The notes beneath the pieces are model-generated. The model searched no databases. It had not been told where the DNA came from and saw only the letters and a list, made by a program, of their open reading frames with translations. From Fluviicola sp. (GTDB taxonomy: Bacteria; Bacteroidota; Bacteroidia; Flavobacteriales_D; Crocinitomicaceae), in NCBI GenBank assembly GCA_021300395.1, contig JAJTEO010000010.1, forward strand, positions 1 to 64,000: a stretch of DNA of 64,000 bases. Direction: 5' to 3'. Below are positions 21,938 through 32,457 of this stretch, piece after piece (the first letter of the stretch is position 1; each line of letters begins with the position of its first letter). Both the position numbers and the translations under genes were made by a program.

Positions 21938-23965
21938 TTAATGCTTCAAATCTTCAGCTAACCACTCAAAAAATTCACGATACCATACTAAACTATTTTG
22001 AGGGCTTGTCACCCAATGACTTTCTTCCGGAAAGTATAAATATCGACTTTTTAAACCTTTCAATTGCGCAACTTGAAATGCTTGCATTCCTTCACTTTCA
22101 GGCACTCTAAAATCCATTCCTCCATGAATCACCATAATAGGCGTATTCCATTGGTTAACTTTATTGTGCGGACTGTTTTTTGCGTAAAACTCTTTGTTTT
22201 CAGGTTTCCAATAAGCACCTCCAATATCATGATTTGCAAAGAATAATTCTTCTGTTGTTCCGTACCAACTTTCTAAATTAAACAATCCACAATGTGCTAC
22301 AAATGTTTTAAAACGATTGTTATGAATTCCAGCTAAATAATAAACTGAATAACCACCATAAGAAGCACCGACTGCACCAATTCTGTTGACATCAATATAT
22401 GGTTCTGTCGATACATTATCCACTGCTGATAAATAATCTTTCATTGCTTGACCACCCCAATCTTTTGAGATGGCATCGTTCCATTCTTGCCCAAAGCCTG
22501 GTAAACCTCTTCTATTTGGGGCAATTACTACATAGCCTTGTGAAGCCATAACCATGAAATTCCATCTATATGAAAAGAATTGACTAACAGGGCTTTGCGG
22601 ACCTCCTTGACAATATAATAATGCTGGATATTTTTTATCAGCATTAAATTTTGGAGGGAAAATCATCCAAACTAACATTCGTTTACCATCTGTTGTCTCA
22701 ACCCATCTTTTTTCTATAGATGGTAAATCAATTTTAGATAATAGTTCTTTGTTGATTTCTGTTAATTGTTTTGCTTTTCCTTTTTTTAATGAAATTTCAA
22801 ATAAATCAGTAGGTGCAATCATTGACTGTCTCCCGGCGATGATAGAGTTTTCTGTAATTGCTAAACTAACATAATCACATGTTTCATCAGTTATTTCTGT
22901 ATGAACAAGTGTTTCAATATTTACTTTGAATATTGTTTTTGTACCTAAATGAGCCGCAATGTAGTAGATGTCTTTTTGATTAGGGTGAAATTGAAAATCA
23001 GTAACTGAAACATCATTATTTTTGGTTAGATTAATATCTTTTCCTGAACTTAAATCTCTTAATATGATATCATTCTTCCCAGCTTCATGACCTTCTTCAG
23101 CCATACTTTGCCAAGCTAAATATTTTGAATTAATTGAAAAGATCGGATTTACATCGTAACCTTTATATCCTTCTGTTAATAATTTAGTTTGTTTTGTCTC
23201 GATTGTATATTCATATAATTGAGAATTAGTACTTACAGCAAATTCTTTTCCTAATTTTTTCTTAGATGTATAAACAATTTTTTTGCAGTCAGTTGAATAG
23301 TTAAATTGTTCGCTTCCACCATGAGGAGGTAAAATCCCATCAAATTTTTCGTTGAATAATAAATCTTCTCCTTGCGTTGTGATTTGATTGTCAGCTATTT
23401 TGTATACGAATAAATGACGTTTTTTAAAATCTTGGTATTTATCCCAATGTCTGTACATTAAGTCATCTTCTGCTCTTGCGTTTGCTTTAGGTAAATCTGG
23501 ATATTTGTCTTGAATTGTAGGCAAAACTTTTACAGCTTGAATTAAAATAAAGGATGACTCGTCAGGTGCAATTTTAAAGCCTTCGATTTCAAGATCTTTA
23601 AAGTTAGATATTTTAGTTTTTTCTTGTCCTTCGACATTCATTTTCCATACCTGAAGGCCATCTTTTTCAGTTGATAAAAACCAAATCGTATTGTTTTTAC
23701 CCCATTGAGCTTCTAGTTCTGAAAATGGTGTGTTTGTTATTTGAGATGATTTATTTTTCTTTAAATCATATATAAATAAATCATTGTTACTCTTGTTTAA
23801 AACGACATCATATGTTCTTACTTCGTATAAAACAAATTTTCCATCTGGAGAAAGTGTTCCACCAGATAAACGCTTTAATTTCCATAATAAATCAGGTGTC
23901 AGAACATTTTGTGATATTCCTGCGAATGAAACGCATAATAGAATTAAAAGAATAAATCCTTTCAT
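21938..23965 (-). CDS. S9 family (prolyl oligopeptidase) peptidase
   Basis: Signal peptide, beta-propeller, GASYGGYSVYYLAG, IHGGMDFRVP, ESHWV. Confidence 0.92.
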   Translation of the reverse strand: MKGFILLILLCVSFAGISQNVLTPDLLWKLKRLSGGTLSPDGKFVLYEVRTYDVVLNKSNNDLFIYDLKKNKSSQITNTPFSELEAQWGKNNTIWFLSTEKDGLQVWKMNVEGQEKTKISNFKDLEIEGFKIAPDESSFILIQAVKVLPTIQDKYPDLPKANARAEDDLMYRHWDKYQDFKKRHLFVYKIADNQITTQGEDLLFNEKFDGILPPHGGSEQFNYSTDCKKIVYTSKKKLGKEFAVSTNSQLYEYTIETKQTKLLTEGYKGYDVNPIFSINSKYLAWQSMAEEGHEAGKNDIILRDLSSGKDINLTKNNDVSVTDFQFHPNQKDIYYIAAHLGTKTIFKVNIETLVHTEITDETCDYVSLAITENSIIAGRQSMIAPTDLFEISLKKGKAKQLTEINKELLSKIDLPSIEKRWVETTDGKRMLVWMIFPPKFNADKKYPALLYCQGGPQSPVSQFFSYRWNFMVMASQGYVVIAPNRRGLPGFGQEWNDAISKDWGGQAMKDYLSAVDNVSTEPYIDVNRIGAVGASYGGYSVYYLAGIHNNRFKTFVAHCGLFNLESWYGTTEELFFANHDIGGAYWKPENKEFYAKNSPHNKVNQWNTPIMVIHGGMDFRVPESEGMQAFQVAQLKGLKSRYLYFPEESHWVTSPQNSLVWYREFFEWLAEDLKH

Positions 23966-24036
23966 AACTTCATGTTTAGTATAAAACGTGAAGTTAAATA
24001 AAGTTTATGATTTAATGGATGTCGAAATGAAAAATT

Positions 24037-24855
24037 CTAAAATCCTTTTTGATTTAAAATCTCAGCCATTTCTTGTTGTAATTTTTGTGCTTCAATTTTA
24101 GCTTTTTCAGCAAAATCAAGTCCTTGAGAAGCATAAATTATTCCTCTTGAAGAATTAATTAATAAGCCACAATCTTTGTTCCAACCGTAATTTACAACAT
24201 CTTCTAAAGAACCACCTTGAGCACCGACACCTGGTACTAAGAAAAAATGGTTCGGTACAATTTTACGGACTTCACCAATATCAGAACTTCTAGTAGCACC
24301 AACAACATACATCAAGTTTTCATCCGTTCCCCATTCTGCCGATTTTTTCAAAACAGATTTGAATAATTCTTCTCCATTTTGATCTTGAATCATCTGAAAA
24401 TCTAATGCCCCTTTGTTTGAAGTTAAGGCCAATAAAATGACCCATTTGTTGTCAAATTCTAAAAACGGCTTCACACTATCTTCTCCCATGTATGGAGCAA
24501 CTGTTACTGAATCACAAGGTAAATATTCAAAAAATGTTTTAGCGTAATATGTTGAGGTATTTCCAATATCTCCACGCTTTGCATCAGCAATAGTGAAAAT
24601 GTTTTTAGGAATATATTCTAATGTTTTACGTAAAGATTCCCAACCTTTTGGTCCATAACATTCGTAAAAAGCAATGTTTGGTTTATAAGCTACACAAAAA
24701 TCTTTTGTTGCGTCAATGATTGCTTTATTGAACTCAAAAATAGGATCTTCTGTATCTAATAAATGTGCTGGAATTTTTGATAAATCTGTATCCAATCCTA
24801 CACATAAAAAAGATTGCTTAATTCTAATTTGTTCAATAAGTTCTTGACGTGTCAT
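24037..24855 (-). CDS. pyrF: Orotidine-5'-phosphate decarboxylase
   Basis: [28 protein letters not shown]. Confidence 0.95.
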   Translation of the reverse strand: MTRQELIEQIRIKQSFLCVGLDTDLSKIPAHLLDTEDPIFEFNKAIIDATKDFCVAYKPNIAFYECYGPKGWESLRKTLEYIPKNIFTIADAKRGDIGNTSTYYAKTFFEYLPCDSVTVAPYMGEDSVKPFLEFDNKWVILLALTSNKGALDFQMIQDQNGEELFKSVLKKSAEWGTDENLMYVVGATRSSDIGEVRKIVPNHFFLVPGVGAQGGSLEDVVNYGWNKDCGLLINSSRGIIYASQGLDFAEKAKIEAQKLQQEMAEILNQKGF

Positions 24856-24946
24856 TTTCTAATTTTTTACAAAAGTACTATTTTTTTTCAATGATAGTTG
24901 GCAGAGCGGAGTCGAAGTCAACGATTGATTTTAAGTTTATTCAGTT

Positions 24947-25005
24947 GAAAAAAGTATTAATTTCTCCAGTATACCGGAAAAAAAAGTATTAATTTTTCCA
25001 TTATA
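24947..25005. repeat. Imperfect direct repeat, two copies of GAAAAAAGTATTAATTTYTCCAKTATA
   Basis: 24947..24973 and 24977..25005. Confidence 0.7.
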
Positions 25006-25025
25006 TAGTATTGAGGCAATAAAAA

Positions 25026-25045
25026 AGGGAGCTAAAAAACTCCCT
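25026..25045. terminator. Intrinsic terminator (minus strand, prfA)
   Basis: AGGGAGCTAAAAAACTCCCT preceded by an A run. Confidence 0.7.
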
Positions 25046-25066
25046 AAATATTCTAAAATCAATAAT

Positions 25067-26152
25067 TTAAGCTTGATTTTCTTCGCCCTTCATCTTCTCA
25101 GCATTTTCAGCCATTTTTAAAGCGTCAATCATATCTTGAATGTCACCATTCATAAATGCACTTAAATTATAAATTGTTTTACCAATTCTATGATCTGTAA
25201 TACGACCTTGAGGATAATTGTATGTTCTAATTTTAGCTGAACGGTCACCTGTAGAAACCAATGTTTTACGATGTGCAGCTCTGATTTCGTGAACTCTATC
25301 TAATTCAGCTTGATACAAACGAGAACGTAATACAGTAATTGCTTGTGCTAAATTTTTATGTTGCGAACGACCATCTTGACATTCAACTACGGTTCCTGTT
25401 GGAATGTGCGTCAAACGAATTGCTGATTCTGTTTTATTAATGTGCTGTCCACCTGCACCTGATGCTCTAAAGGTATCTTTACGAACATCGTTCATATCTA
25501 AGTGAAAATCGACTTCTTCTGCTTCTGGTAAAACCGCAACAGTAATTGCTGAAGTATGAACACGTCCTTGAGATTCTGTTTCAGGAACACGTTGTACACG
25601 GTGAACACCTGATTCGAATTTCAACATTCCATATAAACCTTCACCTTCAATGTTCATTGAGATCTCTTTGTAGCCTTTTGTGGTTCCTTCAGAAGAGTTG
25701 ATGATTTCGTATTTCCAACCAATTTCTTTGAAAAACATCGTGTACATTCTGAAAATATCTTCTACGAAAATACACGCTTCATCTCCTCCAGTTCCTGCAC
25801 GTAACTCCATAATGGCGTTTTTATCATCTTCAGGATCTTTCGGTATTAACAACATTTTAATACGTTCCTCTAATTCAGGACGTTTTTGCTCTAAATCGTT
25901 GATTTCCATTTTTGCCATTTCACGCATTTCCTGGTCTTCTTCAATTTCTAATAGTTCTTTCGAACTTTTAATGTTGTCAAAAATGTTTTTATATTCTTTA
26001 TAGGCAATAACTACTTCTTCTAAGTCGCGGTATTCTTTGCTTAACTTCACATAACGATCCATATCAGAAATAATATCTGGATCGACGATCAAAGTCCCCA
26101 CTTCAATAAATCGGTAATTAATTGCTTCTAATTTTTTTAGTAAATCTTCCAT
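25067..26152 (-). CDS. prfA: Peptide chain release factor 1
   Basis: RASGAGGQHINKTESAIRLTHIPTG (GGQ motif). Confidence 0.97.
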   Translation of the reverse strand: MEDLLKKLEAINYRFIEVGTLIVDPDIISDMDRYVKLSKEYRDLEEVVIAYKEYKNIFDNIKSSKELLEIEEDQEMREMAKMEINDLEQKRPELEERIKMLLIPKDPEDDKNAIMELRAGTGGDEACIFVEDIFRMYTMFFKEIGWKYEIINSSEGTTKGYKEISMNIEGEGLYGMLKFESGVHRVQRVPETESQGRVHTSAITVAVLPEAEEVDFHLDMNDVRKDTFRASGAGGQHINKTESAIRLTHIPTGTVVECQDGRSQHKNLAQAITVLRSRLYQAELDRVHEIRAAHRKTLVSTGDRSAKIRTYNYPQGRITDHRIGKTIYNLSAFMNGDIQDMIDALKMAENAEKMKGEENQA

Positions 26153-26268
26153 TTTTCAGATTTTAGATTTTTAGTAGTTAGACATTAGGCTTTTGTCCTA
26201 CTACTTTAAATCTATATATTATTTTAATAAGTCTATTATCTAATATCTAAGTGTCTTTTATCTTAAGA

Positions 26269-27349
26269 TTAATATTCGAAAGTACCGTATTCAGATTGAA
26301 TCGTTAATTTTTTTCCTTCATTTTTCTCTACTCTTCCTACAATTTGAGCATCGATATTGAATGATTTTGAAATTTCAATGATTGACTGAGCAACTTCTTG
26401 AGGCACATATACTAAATAAATTATCTTTAATTACATGAACATCATTCACAAAATGCAACACTTTCGTTTGTGCTCCACCACTGCAATGAACCATTCCATG
26501 AATGTCTTTTCTATGATTATCTAAAATTTGTTTGATAACAGGTGCGTAAGTTCTTGTTGGTGATAATACCAATTTACCAGCATTTATCGGAGAGCCTTCA
26601 ACCTCATCTGTTAATTTTTTTGACCCAGAATAAACCAAATCAGCAGGTACACTTGCGTCAAAACTTTCAGGAAATTCTGTTGCTAATTCTTTTGAGAAAA
26701 CATCGTGTCTTGCAGAAGTTAAACCGTTACTTCCCATTCCACCGTTGTATTCAGTTTCGTATGTTGCTTGACCGAAAGAAGCCAAACCAACAATTACGTC
26801 ACCATCTTGAATTGTATGATTCGAAACAACATCTTCTCGTTTCATTCTACAAACCACAGTTGAATCTACAATGATTGTACGAACTAAATCACCAACATCA
26901 GCAGTTTCACCACCTGTAGAATGAATTCCAATTCCTTGATTTCTTAATTCAGTCAACAATTCTTCCGTTCCATTGATGATTTCAGAAATAACTTCACCAG
27001 GCACTAAATTTTTGTTTCGACCAATTGTTGATGATAATAAAATATTGTCAGTCGCACCTACACACAATAAATCATCAATATTCATAATCAATGCATCTTG
27101 TGCAATCCCTTTCCAAACTGAAATATCACCTGTTTTTTTCCAGTACATATAAGCCAAAGATGACTTAGTACCAGCACCATCAGCGTGCATTACGATACAA
27201 TAATTTTCATCTCCTGATAAAGTATCTGGAACAATTTTACAAAATGCTTGAGGAAACAATCCTTTATCTACATTTTTAATTGCATTGTGAACGTCCTCTT
27301 TTCCTGCAGAAACGCCTCTAAGGTTATAACGAATGTCTGACATATTCAA
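26269..27349 (-). pseudogene. purM: Phosphoribosylformylglycinamidine cyclo-ligase (AIR synthase) with a frameshift near its 3' end
   Basis: ORF 26375..27349 is AIR-synthase-like; after DNLFSI the frame shifts to VPQEVAQSIIEISKSFNIDAQIVGRVEKNEGKKLTIQSEYGTFEY* ending at 26269. Confidence 0.85.
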
Positions 27350-27430
27350 ATTTGAAAGTGCAAAGATAGGGAATTTTAAAATTGGAATTAAATTAATTCA
27401 AAATTCAAAATTTAAAATCTAAAATTAAAT

Positions 27431-27994
27431 TTATTTATTATTCCAATTTGTCATGGTTAATCCAAGTCCGATTGTAGTAAAACTTTTAAGAAATTCAGCA
27501 CACGTTTCAAGTCGTTCTTGGAGTTTTTCTTTTTCTGGTTTATCCCATTCTCCTAAAACGTAATCTGCTTGACGACCGGGATGAAAATCATTTCCAACAC
27601 CAAAACGAAGTCGCGCATATTCAACTGTCTTCAATACTGCTTGTATATCTTTTAAGCCATTGTGACCGCCATCGCTTCCTTTTCCTTTCATTCTTAGTTT
27701 TCCAAAAGGCAAAGCAATATCATCCGTAACGACTAATAAATTTTCTAAAGGAATTTTTTCTGCTTGCATCCAATAATTAACTGCCTTTCCAGATAAATTC
27801 ATAAAAGTTGTAGGCTTCACACAAATAATGGTTCTTCCTTTGAATTTTACTTCTGCAACATCTGCTAATTTATCGCTTGAGAATTTTCCATTCTGTTGAC
27901 GAACAAAAATATCCAAAACTTTAAAACCAATATTATGTCTTGTTTCTTCGTATTTCTCTCCAGGATTTCCTAAACCAACAATTAGATATTTCAT
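27431..27994 (-). CDS. pth: Peptidyl-tRNA hydrolase
   Basis: MKYLIVGLGNPGEKYEETRHNIGF, DDIALPFGKLRMKGKGSDGGHNGLK. Confidence 0.96.
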   Translation of the reverse strand: MKYLIVGLGNPGEKYEETRHNIGFKVLDIFVRQQNGKFSSDKLADVAEVKFKGRTIICVKPTTFMNLSGKAVNYWMQAEKIPLENLLVVTDDIALPFGKLRMKGKGSDGGHNGLKDIQAVLKTVEYARLRFGVGNDFHPGRQADYVLGEWDKPEKEKLQERLETCAEFLKSFTTIGLGLTMTNWNNK

Positions 27995-28215
27995 GTTATA
28001 TTATTTTTAGAATCTAGAAACTAGACTTTAGACAAAATTAACAAAAGTCTAATATTTGAACTGTTTTATAAAGAAATATCGTTTTGCGGCTTGCTTTCGG
28101 CGAGCTTATTAACAATAAATTCGACACAAATAACCGAACTAACACATATACAAAAAGCGTCAAACGAAGCAGTTCAACCCGCCTGATGCAATAACGCTGT
28201 TAGCATTAGGCTTTT

Positions 28216-29124
28216 TTAGTTCAAGTTTCTATATTCTTTTGGTGTTTTTCCAATCTTTTTCTTAAATAATTTATTAAAATATTGTGGATATTCGAAACCT
28301 AAATTATAAGCAATTTCATTAATGTTCTTCTCTGTATTTATAAGTAAATTTTTAGCTTCTTCAATTAGATAAAAATGGATGTGTTCCTGTGTATTTTTAC
28401 CAGTTTCCTTTTTCAATAAATCACTCAAATAGCTCGGCGATAAATGAACTTTATCAGCTAAATACTTTACAGTTGGTAAGCCTTGTTCGTTTATCTTGAT
28501 ATCAGAAAAATATTGGGTTAAAATGTTTTCTATTTGTGAAACAATTGATTTGTTAGTCTGACTTCTTGTTATCATTTGTCTACCATAAAAGCGTTGGCAA
28601 TAACTAAGCAATAATTCAATAGTTGAAACGATAATTTGCAAACTGTGTATGTCAATATTCTCTTGAAGTTCTATTTCGATTTTTTGAATACATTCAAAAA
28701 GAATATTTTTTTCCTTATCTGAAAGATGAAGTGCTTCTGAAGCTTCGTAATTGAAAAAACTATAACTCCTTATTTTTTCATTTAAAGTGGTTGAGCGTAT
28801 TAAATCGGGATGAAAAAATAAACCCCAACCCATTTTATCTTCTCTTTCTACTATTTCACTATCTATTTCAATGGTTTGATTGGGTGAAATACAAATGAGG
28901 TTTCCGTCTTGAAAATCTATTTCTTTTCTTCCATATTTAATATTGTTTTTACAATAATTCTTAAACATAATAGAATAGAAATCAGTCGTGATTTTAGAAT
29001 TCTGCTCTACTTGTTCTGTTACTTTGCTGAAATCTAAAACAGTTACCAAAGGATTGTAACTGATACCTAAGTTAAACAGCCTATGCAAGTCAGTGATTGT
29101 TTGAAGATGTATTAGCTCTTTCAT
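28216..29124 (-). CDS. AraC-family transcriptional regulator
   Basis: C-terminal HTH: VKYLADKVHLSPSYLSDLLKKETGK...NEIAYNLGFEYPQYFNKLFKKKIGKTPKEYR. Confidence 0.92.
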   Translation of the reverse strand: MKELIHLQTITDLHRLFNLGISYNPLVTVLDFSKVTEQVEQNSKITTDFYSIMFKNYCKNNIKYGRKEIDFQDGNLICISPNQTIEIDSEIVEREDKMGWGLFFHPDLIRSTTLNEKIRSYSFFNYEASEALHLSDKEKNILFECIQKIEIELQENIDIHSLQIIVSTIELLLSYCQRFYGRQMITRSQTNKSIVSQIENILTQYFSDIKINEQGLPTVKYLADKVHLSPSYLSDLLKKETGKNTQEHIHFYLIEEAKNLLINTEKNINEIAYNLGFEYPQYFNKLFKKKIGKTPKEYRNLN

Positions 29125-29618
29125 ATTTTCTCAACAAATTCTTTCATATATTCTAAATAAATATGCCCACGTCTCTCTGCAAAAAAATCAAGACTTAAAA
29201 CAATACTAGCCTGCATAAACAAACCTAGTCCTATACCTCTCCATAATGTATCATTTAAAGAACTATACATTAATATAATTCCTAATAAAATAAGACAAAT
29301 TTCAACATACCTAAAAATAACAAAGTTCTTCATGACTTTTTCCATTCTTGGTATTTCATCCAATGTAATTTTACTTGGTTGCACTTTAATAAAACTTTCA
29401 ACTCTGTAAATATCTTTTGGACTTCTTTTTACTATTGTATAACCTATAATAAATTCTAGCATTGCTACTAATATAAAAGGAATTGCAACTCCACGCCAAA
29501 AAGAAGTCTTTAGGGTAAAAACACAATAAAAAGCAATCAATAATGCGACTAAACCTATAACTATAAAAACATAGCTCTCAGCTTTTTCTCCATTAAAATA
29601 TTTTTCTATCGAGCTCAT
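29121..29618 (-). CDS. Small integral membrane protein
   Basis: 165 aa with several predicted TM stretches; overlaps the AraC gene by 4 nt. Confidence 0.65.
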   Translation of the reverse strand: MSSIEKYFNGEKAESYVFIVIGLVALLIAFYCVFTLKTSFWRGVAIPFILVAMLEFIIGYTIVKRSPKDIYRVESFIKVQPSKITLDEIPRMEKVMKNFVIFRYVEICLILLGIILMYSSLNDTLWRGIGLGLFMQASIVLSLDFFAERRGHIYLEYMKEFVEKI

Positions 29619-29621
29619 ATC

Positions 29622-30437
29622 TTATAATTTGAAGAACTTTTTATTAGCTTTTTCTATAAAACCATATCCAAATAACTTATGAAATAAATTGTACATTTTT
29701 GCATCTTTACCTGCCATGTATCTTAATTTATTTTTACCATCTGTTGCAGCTTCAAAAATTACTTTAGAAACTACACTAACAGGAGAAGCATTTTTAATCA
29801 TTTGAGGCAAAACCGTTGTTATTTTACTAACTATATTTTGATATTCCTTTAAATTTTCATCATGTTGAAAATCGAATGATCTTCCGGCAAAATCTGTTGC
29901 AATTGCTCCTGGTTCAATTATTTTTACTCTACCTCCAAATTGTTCTACTTCGTATTTTAAGGATTCGGAAATACCTTCAACAGCGAATTTGGTTCCATGA
30001 TAAAGAGAACCTAATGGGAAAGTCATCTTGCCGCCCATTGATGATATATTAATTATTACGCCATCTTTGTTTTTACGAAAGTGTGGAAGTATAGCTCTTG
30101 TAACATCCATTAAGCCTATTACATTGGTATTAAATTGTCTTTCAATTTTTTCTTTAGAGAATGCTTCTAATGGCCCATAAGCACCATAACCAGCATTATT
30201 TACTAAAACATCAATTTTACCAAACTTTTCAACTCCTAGTTTTACAGCTTCATTAATTGATGCTATATCTAAAACATCAAGTTTAATTACAAAAGTGTTT
30301 TTTAGTTTATTTAATTCAGTTTCCTTTTCGGGTGTTCTCATTGTAGCAATAACATTCCATCCCTTAGTTTGAAAATATTTAGCGGTTTCTTTTCCAATTC
30401 CGCTGCTTGCTCCTGTAATTAAAATTGTCTTGTTCAT
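29622..30437 (-). CDS. SDR-family oxidoreductase
   Basis: TGASSGIGKETA, NNAGYGAYG, YHGTKFAVEG. Confidence 0.92.
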   Translation of the reverse strand: MNKTILITGASSGIGKETAKYFQTKGWNVIATMRTPEKETELNKLKNTFVIKLDVLDIASINEAVKLGVEKFGKIDVLVNNAGYGAYGPLEAFSKEKIERQFNTNVIGLMDVTRAILPHFRKNKDGVIINISSMGGKMTFPLGSLYHGTKFAVEGISESLKYEVEQFGGRVKIIEPGAIATDFAGRSFDFQHDENLKEYQNIVSKITTVLPQMIKNASPVSVVSKVIFEAATDGKNKLRYMAGKDAKMYNLFHKLFGYGFIEKANKKFFKL

Positions 30438-30593
30438 TTCTTATGAGTTTAAAATTATGGTTCAAAATTCATAAGAAACATCAACTGGAAGGTAATACAA
30501 ATTCAGGTTGTTTGAACTCTTTTTACGGATTGTCTTTTTAAGCTTACTGCTATCTAGCATCTAATTTCTATCATCTAGTTTCTAATATCTTGA

Positions 30594-31646
30594 TTAAATC
30601 ATATCCTTACAAGAAACATAATGCACCAAGTTCTCATCTAACTTATGATTTGCTTTTCGCATCACATTTACTTCTGTTTGACCAACTAATTTATGTAATA
30701 ATCCCCAATTGATTTTTTTAACTGTTGATTTAAATAAAGTGTCTTTTTTGTCTGTCCACCAGAGTATTAGTGTTTTATTTTTTTTATGTAATAATCCAGA
30801 AAATAATTCATCTACTAAACTTGGATTATTATCTTTTACCCAAACTGCTTCTGGCGCGATGAATGTATGTTTTGTTGGATTTATGATTTTATTCAAGAAA
30901 GGAATGTAAGGAATTATTTTTGTTAAAAACGCCCCCGATTTACCTGGTAAACGAACAATTTCCCAAGTTGCTTCATTGTATTTACAAAAAGCAATTAGGT
31001 CACCTTTATCATTTTTCAAACCATAAAAAGGTCCTTGTTGAGTGTATGCATCGAAATAATAAGAATAGTTTCCAAAATTACTTTCAATTGAAGACTTTAT
31101 TTCATCCCAATTTTTTATTTCTACAAAGCGATTAGTTTTTTTTGGTTTAATTCGACTGTAAGTTTGCGTGATGACCGTTGCACATTTTTGAAATCCAAAA
31201 TTTTCACTCATTTGAATACTTCGTACATTTTTAGGCTCTATGTATGCATAAAAAGAATTTACTTTTTCTTCATTCACTCCATTTTCAAGCGCAGAATTAA
31301 AAAAGTTAGTTAATTCAGCTTTTAGTTTAGATTTTTTCTCGTGCTTATTGATTTTTCCTGAAGAACGGAATGAGGTTTCAAAAGTAAAAAAACGAATATA
31401 CCAATCTCCATTTCTTCGGCAAAAAGTACAATTACCTAAAACTTTATCGTTACGATTTAAAGAAAGGTGTAACGGATTATCTAATTCTTCAATTCTCTCT
31501 AGTGTATCCAAATGTCTATAACATGCACCGTTTGTTCCGTAAGTTGTATGATGCAAAAGTTTCTTTAAAGATTCGGAGGCTTTTTCGCGTAATTTGAAAA
31601 TTGAACTTTGAAGATCAATTTGATTTTGAAATTTTGAATCTTGCAT
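30594..31646 (-). CDS. Hypothetical protein, GNAT-like fold possible
   Basis: Long intact ORF; NVRSIQMSENFGFQKC resembles a GNAT C-terminal motif. Confidence 0.6.
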   Translation of the reverse strand: MQDSKFQNQIDLQSSIFKLREKASESLKKLLHHTTYGTNGACYRHLDTLERIEELDNPLHLSLNRNDKVLGNCTFCRRNGDWYIRFFTFETSFRSSGKINKHEKKSKLKAELTNFFNSALENGVNEEKVNSFYAYIEPKNVRSIQMSENFGFQKCATVITQTYSRIKPKKTNRFVEIKNWDEIKSSIESNFGNYSYYFDAYTQQGPFYGLKNDKGDLIAFCKYNEATWEIVRLPGKSGAFLTKIIPYIPFLNKIINPTKHTFIAPEAVWVKDNNPSLVDELFSGLLHKKNKTLILWWTDKKDTLFKSTVKKINWGLLHKLVGQTEVNVMRKANHKLDENLVHYVSCKDMI

Positions 31647-31671
31647 TTGAAGTGAATAAATAATTTAAAAG

Positions 31672-31743
31672 TGACTCTGGCAGGAATCGAACCTGCATCA
31701 AAAGTTTAGGAAACTTCTATTCTATCCATTGAACTACAAAGTC
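31672..31743 (-). tRNA. tRNA-Arg (CCT)
   Basis: GACTTTG acceptor pairing with CAGAGTC; anticodon loop TTCCTAA; T-loop TTCGATT. Confidence 0.93.
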
Positions 31744-31890
31744 ATTTTAGTGCTAAATTAAGAATAATATGAATATTAGAATAAGTAATATTTAACAATC
31801 AATTCTAAAGATTATTTAAAAAATATATCACTTTTTATCACTAATAATTTTTAAAATAGTATATTAACACGCTAATTAAATTATTACTAT

Positions 31891-32457
31891 ATGAAATTGT
31901 TTCGCATATTATCTGTCACACTATTTGTATTTATTCAACTTTCTGCTCATTCTCAAGTAAAAAAAGCAGGTCCATGGTCTATTGGAATTGGTTTTAATTT
32001 CGTTGATAATGATGGTTATCCATTTTCAAGATTATTGAAAGCGAAGGAAGGTTGGAGTGGATTACCATTTCCAAATACAATTACCGTAGGATATAAATAC
32101 AACAAGAGAGTATCATTTGAGTTTTCTGAATCAATGAATTCATTTAAAGCAGGTACAATTATAAATCAAGGAGTTTTAAAAGTAAATCAGTTTTTTATTA
32201 ATACTAATTTGAACGGAAAGTTTCATTTTAATTCGTTAGAAAATAAATTGACATGGTTTGATCCATATGCATCTGTTGGAGCAGGAATGACATGTATGGC
32301 AAAAGTAGTTTCTTTTTATCCTACAGTTGGTTTAGGTTCAAATTTTTGGGTTTCTAAACATTTAGGAGTGAACGTTCAATCAATGGCTAATTTTAGAGTT
32401 TCAAATACGAATTCAAACTTTTTGATTCATATGTTGACGTTCAAATACAGATATTAG
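31891..32457 (+). CDS. Outer-membrane beta-barrel-like hypothetical protein
   Basis: Signal peptide, amphipathic beta-strands, aromatic end (FKYRY). Confidence 0.65.
   Translation: MKLFRILSVTLFVFIQLSAHSQVKKAGPWSIGIGFNFVDNDGYPFSRLLKAKEGWSGLPFPNTITVGYKYNKRVSFEFSESMNSFKAGTIINQGVLKVNQFFINTNLNGKFHFNSLENKLTWFDPYASVGAGMTCMAKVVSFYPTVGLGSNFWVSKHLGVNVQSMANFRVSNTNSNFLIHMLTFKYRY

Noticed and set aside
28130-28210. Integron attC-like site (CTAACA...TGTTAG inverted cores)
   Set aside because: Core sites do not fit RYYYAAC/GTTRRRY and no integrase or cassette array is visible; kept only as a boundary observation
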